Below, piece by piece: positions 4,969 to 6,826 of a DNA stretch of 6,826 nt (the stretch's first letter is position 1; each line of letters begins with the position of its first letter). The DNA is from JAXMHQ01 sp046346665 (GTDB taxonomy: Bacteria > Verrucomicrobiota > Verrucomicrobiia > Limisphaerales > JAXMHQ01). Position numbers and translations under genes: made by a program. Under the pieces are notes generated by a model. The model saw only the letters and a program-made list of their open reading frames with translations. It made no database searches and had not been told where the DNA came from. Location of the stretch: positions 1-6,826 of the forward strand of contig JAXMHQ010000065.1 in assembly GCA_046346665.1 (NCBI GenBank), in the 5' to 3' direction.

Positions 4969-6441
4969 CTAGAACAGCTGCCCCAGCTGCATGTTGAACA
5001 GCGCGCTTTCGCTGGAGATGGCGTAGTCGAAACTGACCACCGTCGACAGATTCCAGGCGAGGCGGAACCCGAGGCCGGCGTCGACTTTCCAGTCTTTGAA
5101 AGTGGATTGCGCGATGGAATTGAACACGCAGCCGCTGTCGACGAACGGGGCCAGCATGAAGCTGAGATGTTGGCCGACGAAATTCGCCTCGCCGAAGGTC
5201 CAGCGCAATTCGCCGTTCAGGACCGCGGCGTCGTGTCCGACGAACCGGTTCTGCTTGTAACCCCGCAAGGTGTTCCAGCCGCCCAGGCCGTCGACGTCGC
5301 CGTCCGTGAACGGCATGTCCGGATAGGAATAGAACGGGATGTTGCCGAATTCCATGCTGTACAGGCCGCGCACGGCGAAGATGAGCCGCCTCGGTCGCTC
5401 GAGCAGGTTGTAAAAATAGCGCGCGCTCAGCGTGAGCTGCTCGTAATCGTAAGTGGACCCGATCCACGTCCCCACGATCCGGCTGCAGAGCATGAGCACC
5501 ACGCCTTGCGTCGGGTCGGGCTCGAAATCCCGCGTGTCATAGGTGAGGCCCAGCTTGAGCGCGTTGTCCCAGCCGCCGTTGAATCCCGTGATGCTGCCGT
5601 TCTGATAATCGGTATACAGCAGCGTGGGTTGCTCGACCGCGCCGTTGATGATGTCGCCGGTGTAATCGGTCACCTTGATCCGGGAGAGCTGGAACCCGAT
5701 CAACGGCCGCAGCAAGCCGCCGTCGCAACTGCGTTCGAGCGTGATGCCGCCGAACGCCTGCTGGCGGTAATAGGAATTATAACGCGACCACGTCTGGCCG
5801 TTCTGAACCTTGTTGATGGCGTCGTAATAATCGCTGTAGCGGGTATACGTCAGCGGCGAACCCGGGAAGCTGAGCGGGTTGAGCGTCTGCGATCCGATGC
5901 CGAAATAGTTCTGGAACTTGACACCCTGCAGTACGCCCACCGCCCGCAGGCGCCAGGGTGAATCGCCGAGGAACGGCTGATCCCACACCGCGACGGCCTG
6001 GCGCGTGCCGCCGGTACTGCCGGTGGCGCCGACGGCGAGTTTCTGGCGGTACGGAGTGTACCGGAAAAACGGGCTGTTGGTCGGCCCATTGTTATACCAC
6101 TGAAGCGCCGCACCGTAAGTGAAGCCGGAATCGGGATCCACCCCGATGGCCGGGAATCCCGTGATATAAGAACCCGACCGTTTGTCTTGGAGGAGCAGGT
6201 TGGGCAGCGGCTGTTTTTTGTCGAAAAACTCCAGCGGCGGGATGACCGGCGGCAGGTTCGAATATTCAGTGCCGAAAGCCGGTCGGCACCAGGCCTGGAC
6301 CAGTAAAAGAAAGATGATCAGCCGAAGCAGGCCGGTCAGCCCGCGTTTAAGGTAGGAGCCGACGCAAGGAGGCTCTGATCCAAACGATTTTGAATGGAAA
6401 ACTCGGCCCCGACACAAGGGATGCGGAGCATTGCCCGGCAT
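4969..6441 (-). CDS. POTRA-less Omp85/BamA-family outer-membrane beta-barrel protein
   Basis: Seen: 490 residues from the ATG at 6441. A hydrophobic export segment (about 35-50) is followed by a likely cleavage near RPAFG-TEY (53-60). A short linker includes PLPNLLLQDKRSGSYITGFP (78-97), resembling the N-terminal region of bacterial surface-antigen barrels. Barrel-like alternating strands follow, with YDTRDFEPDPTQG (301-313), the diagnostic LRGYKQNRFVG (392-402) before an NGELRW strand, GFRLAWN (458-464) and SFDYA (470-474). The final residue is Phe, as in outer-membrane barrels. Known: PF01103-type barrels insert or secrete proteins or move lipids, and usually follow POTRA domains. Here only about 40 residues separate signal and barrel, so there is no room for POTRAs. 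Start choice: the frame opens at 6528 but would overlap infA by 71 nt. From ATG 6441 the stretch before the hydrophobic core is unusually long (about 34 residues), so a later non-ATG start is possible. It lies 16 nt after infA. Confidence 0.88.
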   Translation of the reverse strand: MPGNAPHPLCRGRVFHSKSFGSEPPCVGSYLKRGLTGLLRLIIFLLLVQAWCRPAFGTEYSNLPPVIPPLEFFDKKQPLPNLLLQDKRSGSYITGFPAIGVDPDSGFTYGAALQWYNNGPTNSPFFRYTPYRQKLAVGATGSTGGTRQAVAVWDQPFLGDSPWRLRAVGVLQGVKFQNYFGIGSQTLNPLSFPGSPLTYTRYSDYYDAINKVQNGQTWSRYNSYYRQQAFGGITLERSCDGGLLRPLIGFQLSRIKVTDYTGDIINGAVEQPTLLYTDYQNGSITGFNGGWDNALKLGLTYDTRDFEPDPTQGVVLMLCSRIVGTWIGSTYDYEQLTLSARYFYNLLERPRRLIFAVRGLYSMEFGNIPFYSYPDMPFTDGDVDGLGGWNTLRGYKQNRFVGHDAAVLNGELRWTFGEANFVGQHLSFMLAPFVDSGCVFNSIAQSTFKDWKVDAGLGFRLAWNLSTVVSFDYAISSESALFNMQLGQLF

Positions 6442-6457
6442 GTTGAAAGACTGGGAG

Positions 6458-6676
6458 CTACCGCAGCCGGTAAGTGATGCGGGCCTTGGAAAGGTCGTAG
6501 GGCGACATCTCGAGTCGGACCCGGTCACCGACGGTCAGGCGAACGAAATGACGGCGCATCTTGCCCGAGATGTGGGCCAGCACTTCATGCTGATTGTCCA
6601 ACACCACTCGAAACATCGTGCCGGGCAGGACCGTCTGGATCGTTCCTTCCAGCTCTATAGGTTGTTCACCGCTCAT
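6458..6676 (-). CDS. infA: Translation initiation factor IF-1
   Basis: Seen: 72 residues, the usual IF-1 length. The single S1/OB-fold domain shows IELEGTIQTVLPGTMFRVVL (7-26), then HEVLAHISGKMRRHFVRLTVGD (30-51) and VRLEMSPYDLSKARITYR (53-70), the conserved IF-1 landmarks. Known: IF-1 binds the ribosomal A site of the 30S subunit and supports IF-2 and IF-3 in start-codon selection. Start choice: the frame is open to 6772, but the extension is a low-complexity Gly/Pro/Arg stretch not found in the family, so the ATG at 6676 is used. No Shine-Dalgarno precedes it (TGCAGTTTTGAT before ATG). It lacks the ribosomal-protein neighbours often seen with infA, at least on its downstream side, where an outer-membrane protein follows. 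Confidence 0.96.
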   Translation of the reverse strand: MSGEQPIELEGTIQTVLPGTMFRVVLDNQHEVLAHISGKMRRHFVRLTVGDRVRLEMSPYDLSKARITYRLR

Positions 6677-6826
6677 ATCAAAACTGCAGCCGGCTGGCCC
6701 GATATTCCAATTTGGGAAACCGCCACCCCCAGGGGGCCGCCCACGCAAGCCTCGAAAAACTGCACCGAACACGCCCCAAGCGCAAGATTTATCTCCCCCC
6801 CTCGGGAAGGCAGAAGGCAGAATTTA
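6677..6826 (-). other. Upstream region of infA, promoter not resolved
   Basis: These 150 bases must contain the leader, and perhaps the promoter, of infA. They include a perfect 10-bp palindrome CAGCCGGCTG (6687-6696), a GC-rich CCCCCAGGGGG (6726-6736) and a poly-C run (6795-6801). I found no pair of -35/-10 boxes good enough to call and no gene. Confidence 0.4.
6806..6822. repeat. Heptanucleotide tandem repeat (GAAGGCA)x2.4
   Basis: GAAGGCA occurs twice in tandem followed by GAA, close to the window edge; more copies may lie beyond. It is the third period-7 tract in an intergenic position here. Confidence 0.6.

Noticed and set aside
6677..6772. N-terminal extension of IF-1
   Set aside because: Low-complexity Gly/Pro/Arg sequence not present in IF-1; the 72-residue form is complete.

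Overview
The window looks like chromosomal DNA of a GC-rich, Gram-negative environmental bacterium. A Verrucomicrobiota member is my best guess. This rests on the gene content (Omp85-type outer-membrane protein, gluconate-dehydrogenase-type flavoprotein, large multihaem cytochrome, CcsA-type haem protein) and on the style of the intergenic repeats. No rRNA or other marker fixes the phylum. All seven supported genes lie on the minus strand, so the window is read from right to left. The long open frames on the plus strand are antisense shadows of these GC-rich genes.

Reading in the direction of transcription, infA (translation initiation factor IF-1, 6676-6458) comes first. It is followed after 16 nt by a POTRA-less Omp85/BamA-family outer-membrane barrel (6441-4969). 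A 230-nt gap packed with repeats follows. It contains a nested palindrome built from two inverted copies of a 26-bp dispersed repeat around period-8 TGGAT arms. Next is a small hydrophobic protein of unknown function (4738-4400), whose stop codon touches a large inverted repeat (4284-4401).

The centre is a tightly packed three-gene operon: a Tat-exported gluconate 2-dehydrogenase subunit 3-like protein (4207-3602), a GMC-family FAD dehydrogenase (3605-1950) that overlaps it by ATGA, and a membrane-anchored nine-haem cytochrome c (1948-860) starting 1 nt after the dehydrogenase stop. The simplest reading is a periplasmic sugar or polyol dehydrogenase. The flavoprotein lacks its own signal and would be carried out with the Tat subunit. 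Electrons would pass from FAD, through a cysteine-rich (probably iron-sulfur) segment, to the cytochrome. The nine-haem partner, in place of the usual small di- or trihaem subunit, and the seven-cysteine segment are the most interesting protein features.

The left end, after a second repeat-rich gap (627-859) with a long hairpin and a third copy of the 26-bp repeat, carries the first 208 codons of a CcsA/HemX-like membrane protein. It belongs either to cytochrome c maturation or to a haem-biosynthesis operon. No tRNA, rRNA, CRISPR array, transposase or riboswitch was recognised. None of the gaps exceeds 300 bases.
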